Source: Halogeometricum sp. S1BR25-6 | GTDB taxonomy: Archaea > Halobacteriota > Halobacteria > Halobacteriales > Haloferacaceae | Direction: 5' to 3' | Assembly (NCBI RefSeq): GCF_031624495.1 | Contig: NZ_JAMQOP010000004.1 | Coordinates: 62,001 to 126,000 of the forward strand | DNA: 64,000 bases | Shown: positions 24,163 to 32,655 of the stretch, piece by piece | Layout of the letters: every line of letters begins with the position of its first letter | Position numbering within the stretch: the first letter of the stretch is position 1 | Program-made: the position numbers and the translations under genes | The notes under the pieces: model-generated | Told to the model about the DNA's origin: nothing | Seen by the model: the letters and a program-made list of their open reading frames with translations, nothing else | Database searches by the model: none

Positions 24163-25224
24163 ATGTCGACTCAGTACACCAGACGCGAGAGCAAGGACGA
24201 CGGCCGGTCGGCACACAACGTGCTCGAGATATCGAACGCGAGCGTCGCGTTCGCGATGGAGCGGGGGGATGCCCGCGTTCTCGACGATGTCTCGATAAAC
24301 GTCCGGCAGGGAGAGGTGCTCGGCGTCGTCGGCGAGTCGGGGTCGGGGAAGTCGATGCTGGCGGACTCGATGCTCGACGCCATCGACTCGCCCGGGACGC
24401 TCACCGGCGACGTTACGTTCCATCCGCCCGAAGGGGGCGACCCGATAGCGGTCAATCAACTGAGCAAGGAGGAACTGCGCCAGTTCCGCTGGGAGCGGGT
24501 GTCGATGGTCGTCCAGGGGGCGCTCGACTCGTTCAACCCGACGCTCAGCATCGGCGACCACTTCGTCGAGACGCTCCGCGCGCACGACTACGACGTAGCC
24601 GAGGGGATGGAGCGAGCGCGACAACTCATCTCGGACGTCCACCTCGAACCGGACCGCATCCTCGACGCCTACCCGTACGAACTGAGCGGCGGGATGACCC
24701 AGCGCGCCCTCATCGCGCTGAGTCTTCTTCTCGACCCGGACGTGCTGGTGATGGACGAACCCACCGCGGCGCTGGACCTGCTGATGCAGCAGTCGATTCT
24801 GAAGCTCCTCTCGGAGCTGAAAGAGGAGTACGACCTCACCATCGTCATCGTCACCCACGACCTGAGCCACGTCGCCCGCATCTCGGACCGACTGGCCGTG
24901 ATGTACGCCTTCGAGATTCTCGAACTCGGTCCGGTGGGGGACATCGTGGCGAACCCCTCGCACCCCTACACGAGGGAGCTTCTCAACTCGATTCCCGACA
25001 TCGACGCCGATTTAGACGAGATGGCGTCCATCGAGGGAACCAGTCCCGACCCCCTGAACGTCCCGAAGGGCTGTTCGTACCACCCGCGGTGTCCGCTCGC
25101 CGACGAGCAGTGCCGCGAAACCAATCCCGACCTCTTCGAGGTGTCGGGGGACCACAGCGCCGCGTGCTTCTACTCCGACGAGGCGCGCGAGACCATTCCG
25201 CTGAAAAAGGAGGTGACGAAATGA
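24163..25224 (+). CDS. ABC transporter ATP-binding protein, DppD/OppD type
   Basis: A 353-residue ATPase. Walker A is GESGSGKS near 60, signature LSGGMTQR near 170, Walker B VLVMDEPTAALD near 192, and the switch His is in IVTHDLSHVARI near 225. The C-terminus carries the oligopeptide-transporter extension with conserved Cys (CSYHPRCPLADEQC), which in this family can bind an iron-sulfur cluster. The start at 24163 gives the usual N-terminal length; an earlier in-frame ATG at 24055 would add unrelated residues. It is followed in ATGA overlap by the second ATPase. Confidence 0.9.
   Translation: MSTQYTRRESKDDGRSAHNVLEISNASVAFAMERGDARVLDDVSINVRQGEVLGVVGESGSGKSMLADSMLDAIDSPGTLTGDVTFHPPEGGDPIAVNQLSKEELRQFRWERVSMVVQGALDSFNPTLSIGDHFVETLRAHDYDVAEGMERARQLISDVHLEPDRILDAYPYELSGGMTQRALIALSLLLDPDVLVMDEPTAALDLLMQQSILKLLSELKEEYDLTIVIVTHDLSHVARISDRLAVMYAFEILELGPVGDIVANPSHPYTRELLNSIPDIDADLDEMASIEGTSPDPLNVPKGCSYHPRCPLADEQCRETNPDLFEVSGDHSAACFYSDEARETIPLKKEVTK
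25209..25216 (+). promoter_or_regulatory. strong Shine-Dalgarno of the second ATPase gene
   Basis: GGAGGTGA, within AAGGAGGTGA, is nearly a full match to the archaeal 16S 3' end and lies four bases before the ATG at 25221. Such strong sites are uncommon in haloarchaea and here decide the start and imply coupled translation within the operon. Confidence 0.7.
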
Positions 25225-26336
25225 GCTCCCGCCCGCTCTTGGAGGTGGACGACCTGAGCGTCCACTTCGGCGGCGACAGCGGGATACTCGACCGCTTCCT
25301 CGGCGACAACAAGGGCGTCGTTCGCGCCGTCGACGGCGTCTCCCTCGACATCGGCGAGAACGACGTGGTCGCACTCGTCGGCGAGTCGGGGTGCGGGAAG
25401 ACGACGCTCGGCAAGACGATGATCGGCCTCCAGCGCCCCACTTCGGGCGCCGTCCGCTTCCGCGGGCAGGACATCTGGAAGTCCGACCTCGAACCGGGCG
25501 ACATCCCCTACAAGGACATCCGCAAGTCCCTCCAGATGGTCCATCAGGACGCCGGCAATTCGCTGGACCCCAACCGCACGATATTCAAGAACCTCAACCC
25601 CGCGCTGAAGAAGTGGCGCCCGGAACTCAACCTCGTCGAGCGCCGGGAACTCGTCCATCAGATGCTCGATACGGTCGGTCTCACGCCCGCCGACGACTAC
25701 GCCTCGCGCTACCCGCACCAACTCTCCGGCGGGGAGGCCCAGCGCACCGTCATCGTCCGGTCGATGCTCCTCGAACCGGACCTCATCCTGGCCGACGAGG
25801 CCGTTTCGGCGCTCGACGTCTCACTGCGCGTGAACCTGATGGACCTGCTCTTGGAACTGCAGGAGATGTTCAGCACGTCGTTCGTCTTCATCTCGCACAA
25901 CATGGCGAACGCCCGCTATCTCGCCGGCCGCGCCGACGGTCGCATCGCCGTGATGTACCTCGGGCGCATCGTCGAAATCGGTCCCGCGGACGAGATAATA
26001 AAGAACCCCCAGCACCCCTATACGAAGAGCCTCCTGTGGGCCACCTCCGGTCTCTCGGAGATAAACGACCCCATCGAGTCGCCGCCGGTCAGGAAGATAG
26101 ACATCCCGGACCCGGAGAACCCGCCCAGCGGCTGTCGGTTCCACACGCGCTGTCCCGAGGCGCGCGAGTTCTGCACGGGGAACGACCCCCAACTCGAAGG
26201 GATGACCGGTTCGAGCGACAGACACGAGACGGCCTGCTTCGAGGCACACGAACGCGTCGAGTACCGCAACAGCGCGCCGCTTCCCGACGACCCCGAGGAC
26301 GTCGACGCGACCGGACGACCCGCCGACGCCGACTGA
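25221..26336 (+). CDS. ABC transporter ATP-binding protein, DppF/OppF type
   Basis: A 371-residue ATPase partner of the preceding gene. Walker A GESGCGKT near 58, the Q-loop LQMVHQDAGNSLDPN near 104, signature LSGGEAQR near 168 and Walker B LILADEAVSALD near 188. The switch region reads FISHNMANARYL, without the usual Asp of THDL but with the His retained. The Cys-rich C-terminal extension (CRFHTRCPEAREFC) is present. Its ATG overlaps the stop of the previous gene by four bases and has a strong ribosome site. The two would form the heterodimeric motor for the fused permease at 21298. Confidence 0.9.
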   Translation: MSSRPLLEVDDLSVHFGGDSGILDRFLGDNKGVVRAVDGVSLDIGENDVVALVGESGCGKTTLGKTMIGLQRPTSGAVRFRGQDIWKSDLEPGDIPYKDIRKSLQMVHQDAGNSLDPNRTIFKNLNPALKKWRPELNLVERRELVHQMLDTVGLTPADDYASRYPHQLSGGEAQRTVIVRSMLLEPDLILADEAVSALDVSLRVNLMDLLLELQEMFSTSFVFISHNMANARYLAGRADGRIAVMYLGRIVEIGPADEIIKNPQHPYTKSLLWATSGLSEINDPIESPPVRKIDIPDPENPPSGCRFHTRCPEAREFCTGNDPQLEGMTGSSDRHETACFEAHERVEYRNSAPLPDDPEDVDATGRPADAD

Positions 26337-26351
26337 CACCGACCGTCGCCG

Positions 26352-27485
26352 CTACTTCTCGCCGCCCGGTTCCGCGTCGACGTCGGCCGCCGGGAACCCG
26401 TCCGGGACGGACGCCGGTCTGTCACATCCCGCCGACAGTTCGACGTACTCCCCCTCGCCGGCCGAGTCGCGGATGCCAGCCATCGCCTCCAGCACGTGGT
26501 ATCCCACCTCGCCGCTCGTCCGGTGCTCCCAGTTCCGGTCGGACGACAGCGAGCGCGCGAGGTCGACGAGGCCCAGTCCGCGCTGCTGGCCGGGGTGGCT
26601 GCGCTCGACGGGCACCTCGCGCCACTCGCCCTCCTCGTCGTCGCGCAGGTGGACGCGCGGCGCTCCGTCGAAGCGGTTCGGGTCCGTCACGCTCAGCGTG
26701 CCCTCGGTGCCGTGTATCTCGAACCCCGGAAGCTCGGACCCCCACACGTCGAAACTCGTGAGGAGCGTTCCGGTCGCGCCGTTCTCGAAGGTCAGCACGG
26801 CCGTCTCGTGCGTCGGCACCTCGACGGGGATGCGCTCCCCGCGCCGCGGTTCGCTCGTTATCTCCCGTTCGGGAAACGGCGTCTGCGAGGCGCCCGCGAC
26901 GGACTGAATCGGTCCGAGCAGCGTCACGAGCGAGGTGAGATAGTACGGCCCCATGTCGAACAGCGGGCCGCCGCCCTCCCGATAGAAGCCGTCGGGGTTC
27001 GGGTGCCAGCGCTCGTGACCGTGGCTCGCCCAGAACGCCACTGCGCCGACCGGGTCGCCGATGACGCCGTCGTCGAGGACGTCCCGACAGGTCTGGATGC
27101 CCGTCCCGAGCACGGTGTCCGGCGCGACGCCGACGGTCAACCCCCGCTCCGCCGCCGCCTCGACGACTGCCGCACCCTGCTCGCGCGTCGCCGCCAGCGG
27201 CTTCTCCGTGTAGGCGTGCTTCCCCGCTCGGAGCGCCGCCAACAGCAGGTCGCCGTGCGACGCCGGCGGCGTGAGGACGACGGCGACGTCGACGTCGGGG
27301 TCCGCGAGCAGTTCGTCCGTCGGGAGGACTTGGGGAACGCCGTACTCGTCCGCCTTCGATTTAGCGCGGTCCTCGTCGAGGTCGGCGCACGCGACGGCGT
27401 CGAGGGCGTCGAACCGGTCGGCCGCCTCGAAGTAGACATCGCTTATCGCTCCACACCCGATGATACCGAGAGAGACTGGTTCCAT
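26352..27485 (-). CDS. Gfo/Idh/MocA-family oxidoreductase (3 of 5)
   Basis: A 377-residue dehydrogenase. The nucleotide site is LGIIGCGAISDVYFEAADRF, the EKP motif is HAYTEKPLAATREQG near residue 95, and GGGPLFDMGPYYLTSLVTLLG near 175 supplies the active-site Asp with Tyr-Tyr where the family often has His. That replacement is seen in some subfamilies. The C-terminal beta domain contains FEIHGTEGTLSV. It is 82 bases downstream of another leftward family member (27568), so the two are probably co-transcribed with the dehydratase genes upstream. It is convergent with the ABC ATPase (16-base gap). Confidence 0.9.
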   Translation of the reverse strand: MEPVSLGIIGCGAISDVYFEAADRFDALDAVACADLDEDRAKSKADEYGVPQVLPTDELLADPDVDVAVVLTPPASHGDLLLAALRAGKHAYTEKPLAATREQGAAVVEAAAERGLTVGVAPDTVLGTGIQTCRDVLDDGVIGDPVGAVAFWASHGHERWHPNPDGFYREGGGPLFDMGPYYLTSLVTLLGPIQSVAGASQTPFPEREITSEPRRGERIPVEVPTHETAVLTFENGATGTLLTSFDVWGSELPGFEIHGTEGTLSVTDPNRFDGAPRVHLRDDEEGEWREVPVERSHPGQQRGLGLVDLARSLSSDRNWEHRTSGEVGYHVLEAMAGIRDSAGEGEYVELSAGCDRPASVPDGFPAADVDAEPGGEK

Positions 27486-27567
27486 GCGGGAGAGTCGAAA
27501 GTGAGCGCCAAGTAGCTTTGCCCGCGGCGACGCGCTTCCGTCGACTCCTATCTCGGCGTCCCCGGAC

Positions 27568-28575
27568 TCACCCCTCGAACGCCGACGTCGGCACCCACTC
27601 GCCCCTGCGTTCCGAACGCTCGGCGGCGAACACGACGCTCAGCGCCTCCCGCGCGTCCTTCGCCGTGACCATCGGCGGCCGACCCTCGGTGACCGCGTCG
27701 ACGAAGTCGCGCATCTGCGTCGCGTGGAGACCGTCGGCCGGCGGGTCCGGGAGGTCGACCTCCGTTCGACCCACCGCAGTCTCGAAGGCGTCGACTCCCG
27801 ACTCCGTGACCCGAAGGGTGCCCTCGGTACCGTTGAACTCCAGCGAGATTGGCTGTTGGGGGCGCGTCGCCGTCGTCGCGGAGACGGTTCCGACCGCGCC
27901 GTCGGCGAACCGAACCGAGAGCGCGGCCGTGTCGGGGACCTCGATGTCGTGCGAACGGGTCTCGGTCGCGCCGGCGACGCGTTCGACGCCGCCGGCGACC
28001 CACTGCAACAGGTCGATACCGTGGAGCGCCTGCGTGAACAGGACGCCCCCGTCGAGCGTCTCGCTGCCGTGCCACGACGACTCGCCGTAGTAGGATGGGT
28101 CGCGGTGCCACTTCATCCGCGCGTCGGCGGAGACGAGGCGTCCGAGTCGGCCGTCGCGGACCGCCTCGCGGGCGAACTGCATCGACGGGAGCAGGCGACG
28201 CTGGAGCACGCACGCGAGGGTGACGCCCGCTTCGCGGCACGCCGCCTCCATCTCGGCGACGCGTTCGGGCGTGACCTCCAGCGGTTTCTCGCAGAACACG
28301 TCCAGCCCCGCGGCCGCGGCGTCGACGACCACCTCCCGATGGGCGCCGTTCGGCGTGCAGACGCAGACGGCGTCGAGCGAGGCGTCCGCGAACATCTCGG
28401 CGTGGCCCCCGTACGCGGCGCAGTTGCGCGCCGACCCGAACGCCCGCGCCGTCGCGGGGGTGTGGTCGGCGCAGGCGCGGAGTTCCGCGCCCTCGACGGC
28501 CTCGATTGCGTCGGCGTGCGTCGCACCCATGCTCGCACAGCCCACGATGCCGAACCGGATGGGTGCGTCGGTCAT
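27568..28575 (-). CDS. Gfo/Idh/MocA-family oxidoreductase (4 of 5)
   Basis: A 335-residue dehydrogenase. FGIVGCASMGATHADAI is the nucleotide site, FCEKPLEVTPERV the EKP motif near residue 92, and GGVLFTQALHGIDLLQWV near 180 has the His and Asp of the active site. The C-terminal domain includes LEFNGTEGTLRVTESGVDAF. The ATG at 28575 is preferred over an upstream one at 28677 whose extra 34 residues are strongly basic and unlike the family. It sits between the UxaA-family genes and the third family member and likely acts on a uronate- or aldarate-derived compound. Confidence 0.88.
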   Translation of the reverse strand: MTDAPIRFGIVGCASMGATHADAIEAVEGAELRACADHTPATARAFGSARNCAAYGGHAEMFADASLDAVCVCTPNGAHREVVVDAAAAGLDVFCEKPLEVTPERVAEMEAACREAGVTLACVLQRRLLPSMQFAREAVRDGRLGRLVSADARMKWHRDPSYYGESSWHGSETLDGGVLFTQALHGIDLLQWVAGGVERVAGATETRSHDIEVPDTAALSVRFADGAVGTVSATTATRPQQPISLEFNGTEGTLRVTESGVDAFETAVGRTEVDLPDPPADGLHATQMRDFVDAVTEGRPPMVTAKDAREALSVVFAAERSERRGEWVPTSAFEG

Positions 28576-28747
28576 CGGCGCACGCCTCCGGCGGGGGTCG
28601 ATTCGGCGCTCGGTCTCCGCGGGACGGCGTCGTCGCTCTGTCTCGTCATCGACTCGAATCTCTGCTGGGAGGAGCATAAGCGTTCGCGGGGGAGAGATGC
28701 GGGAGAAGGCGTCCGGCGCGGTTCGGGTCGAGTCGACTCGGTTCGAC

Positions 28748-29884
28748 TCAGGTGGACGGACCGGCGCGCGCGATGGCGAACTCGGTCAGTCCGTGCCGCT
28801 CGGCGCACGTCCGTTCCCCGTCGGCGACGGACCGCAGGCGCGCTTCGAGTTCCGCGGCGCCCGTCTCGCGGGCGTCGACGTCGATGTCGCCGGGAACGGC
28901 CGCGAGGGTGTCGGCGTCGCCCGAGAGCTTCACCACCGGGACGAGCGGGTGGCCGGCGGGCGTTCCGTGTCCGGTGACGTGGACCACGACGTGCGCGCCC
29001 GCGGCCGCGAGACCGGTCGTCGCCTCCGCGACGCGTGAGGGGGCGTCGAGCAGCGTCACGCCGCCGTTGACGTCGGCCGCCGCGCCGTACGCCGCGACGT
29101 CAACCACGGGAGCGTCGCCGAGGAAGCCGGTCGCCGCCTCGAATCCGCGTTCCGCCGCCTCGCTCCCGACGCGTGCGGCCCGCGCCGGCCGGTCGGCCGC
29201 GCCGAGCAGTCCGTCGAGGGCTTCGACGTCGGCGTCGCCGTCCCCATCGCGAAGGAGCGCCTGCGTCTCCTCGGGATGGGCGGCGAACCGCTCGTTGCCG
29301 GCGACGACGACCCGACCGCCGGCCGCCGTCACCCGCGCGACGAGTTCGCCGACGAGGGGGTAGGCGTGCGTCCGCGTCGCCGCCGAGAGGTCGTCGACGA
29401 CGACGCCGACGGTGAGGTCGCCGAGCGTCGCGGCCGCGTCCGTCGCCTCCGCGGCCCGGTCGCCGAGTTCGGCGACCGCATCGGCCCCCTGTTCGACGCA
29501 GGCGTCCGTCCCGCCCGCCGCCTGAATCGCGAGTTCGCGCACCGGAACCCCGCGCTCCTCGACGGCGGCGGCGACGACGTCGCTGCGGACCGTCTCGCAG
29601 CCGAGACCGACGACGAGCGTTCCGGCGACGTTCGGGTTCCCGGCGAGGGCGACGAGCGTTCGCTCGGTCTGCTCCGCGTCGGCGCCGAGTTGTCCGCACC
29701 CGTGGTCGTGCGGGGCGGCGACCGCGCGGGGGTTTCGGGCCGCTATCTCCTCGCCGACCACGTGCGAACAGATGACCGAGGGGAGGACGAGCACGCGGTT
29801 GCGGACGCCGAGGCGACCGTCCGGCCGGCGGAACCCCTCGAAGCCGTCTCGGCATCGTTCGGGCCGCGCGGTTTCTCGGCTCAT
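28748..29884 (-). CDS. UxaA-family dehydratase large subunit, paralog 2 (lacks the ECGGSD block)
   Basis: A 378-residue protein of the altronate/galactarate dehydratase C-terminal family. It retains GVRNRVLVLPS, HDHGCGQLG (59-67), the VVGLGCE block (91-97) and a C-terminal RTCAERHG. It lacks the family's ECGGSD-x3-G-x3-NP block: the position reads VVDDLSAATRTH (162-173). The ETPE and PSPGN segments are also missing. Its sister at 30186 shows the reverse pattern. The ATG overlaps the stop of the small subunit gene by four bases, so all three genes are translationally linked. It probably works only as part of a heteromer. The reaction would be dehydration of a hexonate or hexarate. Confidence 0.8.
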   Translation of the reverse strand: MSRETARPERCRDGFEGFRRPDGRLGVRNRVLVLPSVICSHVVGEEIAARNPRAVAAPHDHGCGQLGADAEQTERTLVALAGNPNVAGTLVVGLGCETVRSDVVAAAVEERGVPVRELAIQAAGGTDACVEQGADAVAELGDRAAEATDAAATLGDLTVGVVVDDLSAATRTHAYPLVGELVARVTAAGGRVVVAGNERFAAHPEETQALLRDGDGDADVEALDGLLGAADRPARAARVGSEAAERGFEAATGFLGDAPVVDVAAYGAAADVNGGVTLLDAPSRVAEATTGLAAAGAHVVVHVTGHGTPAGHPLVPVVKLSGDADTLAAVPGDIDVDARETGAAELEARLRSVADGERTCAERHGLTEFAIARAGPST

Positions 29885-30189
29885 CGCTCCGCCTCCGTCG
29901 CGACGTCGCCGCGGCCCCGCGTGCTCTCGATGTTGTGGGTGTGGACCCATTCGCCGGCCGCCACGTCGCGCGTCGTCCGACCGATGACCTCGCCGTACTT
30001 GCGCACCGTCTCGCCGGACGAGAGGGAGTCGAGCGCGAAGGTGTGACCGAACGGCACGTCGTCGGCCACCGTCACCATCCGCCCCTCGCCGTCGACGTCG
30101 CGTCCGGCGGCGAGGTCTTCGAGGGCCGTCGCCACGGTGTCATCCTCGTGCAGAACGAGGGCGACGCCGTCGATGAGCGTTCCCTTCAC
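29881..30189 (-). CDS. UxaA-family SAF-domain small subunit
   Basis: A 102-residue protein equal to the N-terminal SAF domain of altronate/galactarate dehydratases. Family landmarks are the VPFGHTFAL segment, KYGEVIGRTTRDVAAGEWVHTHNI and a start of the type LIDGVALVLHEDDTV. In E. coli this domain is fused to the large subunit; here it is separate, as in many archaea and bacteria. The start codon is GTG at 30189, overlapping the TGA of the upstream large-subunit gene (GTGA), and its own stop overlaps the next gene. It forms the substrate-binding N-terminal part of the dehydratase. Confidence 0.85.
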   Translation of the reverse strand: MKGTLIDGVALVLHEDDTVATALEDLAAGRDVDGEGRMVTVADDVPFGHTFALDSLSSGETVRKYGEVIGRTTRDVAAGEWVHTHNIESTRGRGDVATEAER

Positions 30190-31379
30190 GCGCGACGCAC
30201 CTCCTCGCCGAGTTCGCTCGGTTGCACCTCGGTGATGGCGAACTCCTCCATCCGGCGGGTCTCGGCGGCGGTCCGCTTCCCGTCGGCCGCGTCGAGCACG
30301 CTCCGAAAGACGCGTTCGCCGACGGCTTCGACCGCCTCCTCACCCTCGACGACCGTTCCGGCGTTGACGTCCATGTTCGCGCTCATGCGCTCCCACGTCC
30401 GCGGATTGCCGGTCACCTTCAGGACGGGTGCGACCGGATTCCCCGTGGTGCTGCCGCGCCCGGTGGTGAAGACGATTACCTGCGCGCCGCCGGCCACCTT
30501 CCCGACGACGCTCTCCACGTCGTACCCCGGCGTGTCCATCAGGACGAGGCCGCCGCCGACGGGGAGTTGCTCGGCGTAGTCGACGATTCCGCGCACCGGC
30601 GTCGTCCCGCCCTTCGAGATGGCGCCGAGGCTCTTCTCCTCGATGGTCGTCAGTCCGCCCTCCTGGTTGCCGGGGGAGGGTTGGGCGCCCCTGAGGTCGA
30701 CGCCCATCAGGTCGGCCGTCGCCTCGCGACGCTCGACGCGTTCGAGCAGGCGCTCCTTCGTCTCCGCGTCGACGCACCGCTCCGCGAGGACGTGTTCGGC
30801 GCCGATGAACTCCGGCGTCTCGCTGAACGAGGCGGTGCCGCCGGCGGCGACGAGGCGGTCGCACGCCTCGCCGACGGCAGGATTGGCCGCGATGCCCGAG
30901 GTGGCGTCGCTGCCGCCGCACTCGACGCCGACGACGAGTTCGCTCGCGTCGGCCGTCTCGCGGCGCGCCTCCGCGGCCGCCTCGTTCAGCGCCTCTGCGG
31001 TCGCCGCCCCTCGTTCGAGCGCCGGTCGCGTCCCGCCGACCGCTCGGACCGACAGCGTCTCGACCGGCTTTCCCGTCCGCGCGATGCGGTCCGCGACGTC
31101 GTCCGCGCGCACGTCCTCCGTCCCGAACTCGACGACCAGCGCCGCGCCGACGTTCGGGTTGCGGCCGACGCCGGCCAGCACCCGTTCGGTCTGGGCGCTC
31201 GCCTCCGGCGGTTGCGTCGTCCCCATCTGGTGCGGCGTCGCGCGCGCCCACGTCCCGGCCTCGTCCGCCACGCCGCGGGCGACGCTCGACGCCGCGACGG
31301 ACGTCGGCAGGACGGCGACGTGATTCCGCACGCCGATTCGGCCGTTTTCGCGTCGATAGCCCGTGAACTCGGTCTCCAT
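30186..31379 (-). CDS. UxaA-family dehydratase large subunit, paralog 1 (lacks the GCG/GCE motifs)
   Basis: A 397-residue protein with the classic ECGGSDATSGIAANP block (153-167), GGTASFSETPE (180-190), PSPGNQEGGLTTIEEKS (234-250) and FTTGRGSTTGNP. The two Cys motifs usual in the first third are replaced: HQMGTT (50-55) stands for HxxGCx and EFGTED (84-89) for GLGCEN. The C-terminal Cys (family GKQTC-like) is Ala in DGKRTAAE. It is the first gene of a leftward operon with the SAF subunit and paralog 2. With the uronate dehydrogenase and cycloisomerase nearby, galactarate is the more likely substrate than altronate. Confidence 0.85.
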   Translation of the reverse strand: METEFTGYRRENGRIGVRNHVAVLPTSVAASSVARGVADEAGTWARATPHQMGTTQPPEASAQTERVLAGVGRNPNVGAALVVEFGTEDVRADDVADRIARTGKPVETLSVRAVGGTRPALERGAATAEALNEAAAEARRETADASELVVGVECGGSDATSGIAANPAVGEACDRLVAAGGTASFSETPEFIGAEHVLAERCVDAETKERLLERVERREATADLMGVDLRGAQPSPGNQEGGLTTIEEKSLGAISKGGTTPVRGIVDYAEQLPVGGGLVLMDTPGYDVESVVGKVAGGAQVIVFTTGRGSTTGNPVAPVLKVTGNPRTWERMSANMDVNAGTVVEGEEAVEAVGERVFRSVLDAADGKRTAAETRRMEEFAITEVQPSELGEEVRRA

Positions 31380-31494
31380 CGACTCGCGGTTCGGGAGCGA
31401 CTCCCAAAGTCGTTTCGTCGGTCGAAGAGACGTCCGACCTCTCCGCCGTCCGCGGTCGGAACGCTCATACGACGCTCTCGCGTACCCGCGACCG

Positions 31495-32178
31495 ATGCGA
31501 ACCTACACCGTTCGACGCGTCGAGAGTGCGGTCGACGTCCCCTTGACCGGCGACGCCGACGACGCCGTCTGGCGCCGGGCCGAGGCGGCCGAACTCGACC
31601 GGTTTCAGTGGGGCGACGGCTCCGGCCCGGCGACGACGGTCCGTGCGCTCTCCGACGGCGAGGCGCTCTACCTCCAGTTCCACGCCGAGGATAGGGAGAT
31701 AACCGCCGCTGTGACCGACCTGAACGGGCCGACGTTCGAGGACAGTTCCGTCGAGTTCTTCGCCTCGCCCGAACGGCGGGCGGACGGGGCGCCGACGTCG
31801 TACTTCAACTTCGAGGCGAACTGCTGCGGGACGTTCAAACTCGCGTGGCAGGAACCGGGGTGGCGCGAACGCGGCGTCGGACGGACGCTCGTCTCCCCCG
31901 CGGACGCGGCGGCCGTCGACGTGGAGACGTCCGTCCCCGGCCCGACGAAGACGGCCGACCCGGACGACGAATCTTGGTGGCTCGCCGCACGGCTTCCGCT
32001 CTCGACGCTCCGTTCGCTGACCGGCCTCCCGTTGGCGCTCGACCCGGGAACGGTCTGGCGCGGGAACTTCTACCGGAGCGGCGTTCCCGACGAGGAGAAG
32101 GGGACGTGGAACCGCATCGACCTGCCCGACCCGGCGTACCACTCTCCCGAGTTCTTCGGCCGGGTCGAGTTCGCCTGA
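31495..32178 (+). CDS. carbohydrate-binding CBM9/DOMON-like protein
   Basis: A 227-residue protein with the start typical of CBM9-like sandwich domains: SAVDVPLTGDADDAVWRRAEAAEL, then the metal- or sugar-site strands ALYLQFHAEDREITA and DSSVEFFASPE, and a late WWLAARLPLSTL and WRGNFYRSG. Such stand-alone domains bind sugars or haem-like ligands in related proteins. No signal peptide or lipobox is visible, so a cytoplasmic binding or sensory role is more likely than wall binding. It is divergent from the UxaA-family operon, with 115 bases between starts, which suggests shared control. Confidence 0.75.
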   Translation: MRTYTVRRVESAVDVPLTGDADDAVWRRAEAAELDRFQWGDGSGPATTVRALSDGEALYLQFHAEDREITAAVTDLNGPTFEDSSVEFFASPERRADGAPTSYFNFEANCCGTFKLAWQEPGWRERGVGRTLVSPADAAAVDVETSVPGPTKTADPDDESWWLAARLPLSTLRSLTGLPLALDPGTVWRGNFYRSGVPDEEKGTWNRIDLPDPAYHSPEFFGRVEFA

Positions 32179-32210
32179 ACGGCGAACGCGAGGTGAGAAC
32201 GGGGGATGGC

Positions 32211-32291
32211 GGGACGGCCGACAGCGGAGCGGCGGGACGGCCGACAGCGGAGCGGCGGGACGGCCGACAGCGGAGCGGCGGGACGGCCGAC
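32211..32291 (+). repeat. 3.5 tandem copies of a 23-base GC-rich unit
   Basis: Units start at 32211, 32234 and 32257, each beginning GGGACGGCCGACAGCGG, and a 12-base partial copy follows at 32280. The full units are identical. The array ends directly before the TATA-like CTATTTG (32294-32300) of the PRC-like gene. It is a minisatellite rather than a CRISPR, because there are no spacers. Confidence 0.85.
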
Positions 32292-32328
32292 GGCTATTTG
32301 TCCGTCGTCACCGAACCACACGCCCGCG

Positions 32329-32574
32329 ATGGAACGACCGTTCAGCGACGACGACAGGGACAAAGACGTCGTCACGTCAGAGGGCGACCGAGTCGGACGC
32401 GTTCGCGACGTCGACGGCGACGGCGATAGCGCGACCGTCGAAGCCGACGAGAGCCTCTCGGAGAAGCTTCTCGACAAACTCGGCTGGAGCGACGACGACG
32501 GTCCGAACGAGATTCGGCGCGACCAGGTCGACAGCAACACCGCGGACTACCTCCGACTCAAGCAGAAGTGGTGA
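32329..32574 (+). CDS. small PRC-barrel-like haloarchaeal protein
   Basis: An 81-residue very acidic protein. The pattern KDVVTSEGDRVGRVRDVDGD followed by ATVEADESLSEKLLDKLGW and a final DQVDSNTADYLRLK resembles short PRC-barrel-type proteins common in halophiles. These are presumed to be adaptor or RNA/protein interaction modules, with no known enzyme activity. The ATG at 32329 lies about 30 bases after a TATA-like CTATTTG, itself right behind the 23-base tandem repeat. Not clearly linked to sugar use. Confidence 0.7.
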   Translation: MERPFSDDDRDKDVVTSEGDRVGRVRDVDGDGDSATVEADESLSEKLLDKLGWSDDDGPNEIRRDQVDSNTADYLRLKQKW

Positions 32575-32655
32575 GGTGCGGACCGGCGGGCGGCCGCCGG
32601 AGTCGCGGTTCGCGGCATCGAAACGACTTTTTCGGCGGGTGGCGAACCGAGCGCC

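Noticed and set aside
23985-25220. N-terminal extension of the second ATPase back to 23985
   Set aside because: The extension is antisense-like and runs through the first ATPase; the strong Shine-Dalgarno and ATGA overlap place the start at 25221.
32211-32291. Possible CRISPR array
   Set aside because: Direct repeats are contiguous with no spacers, so this is a tandem repeat.
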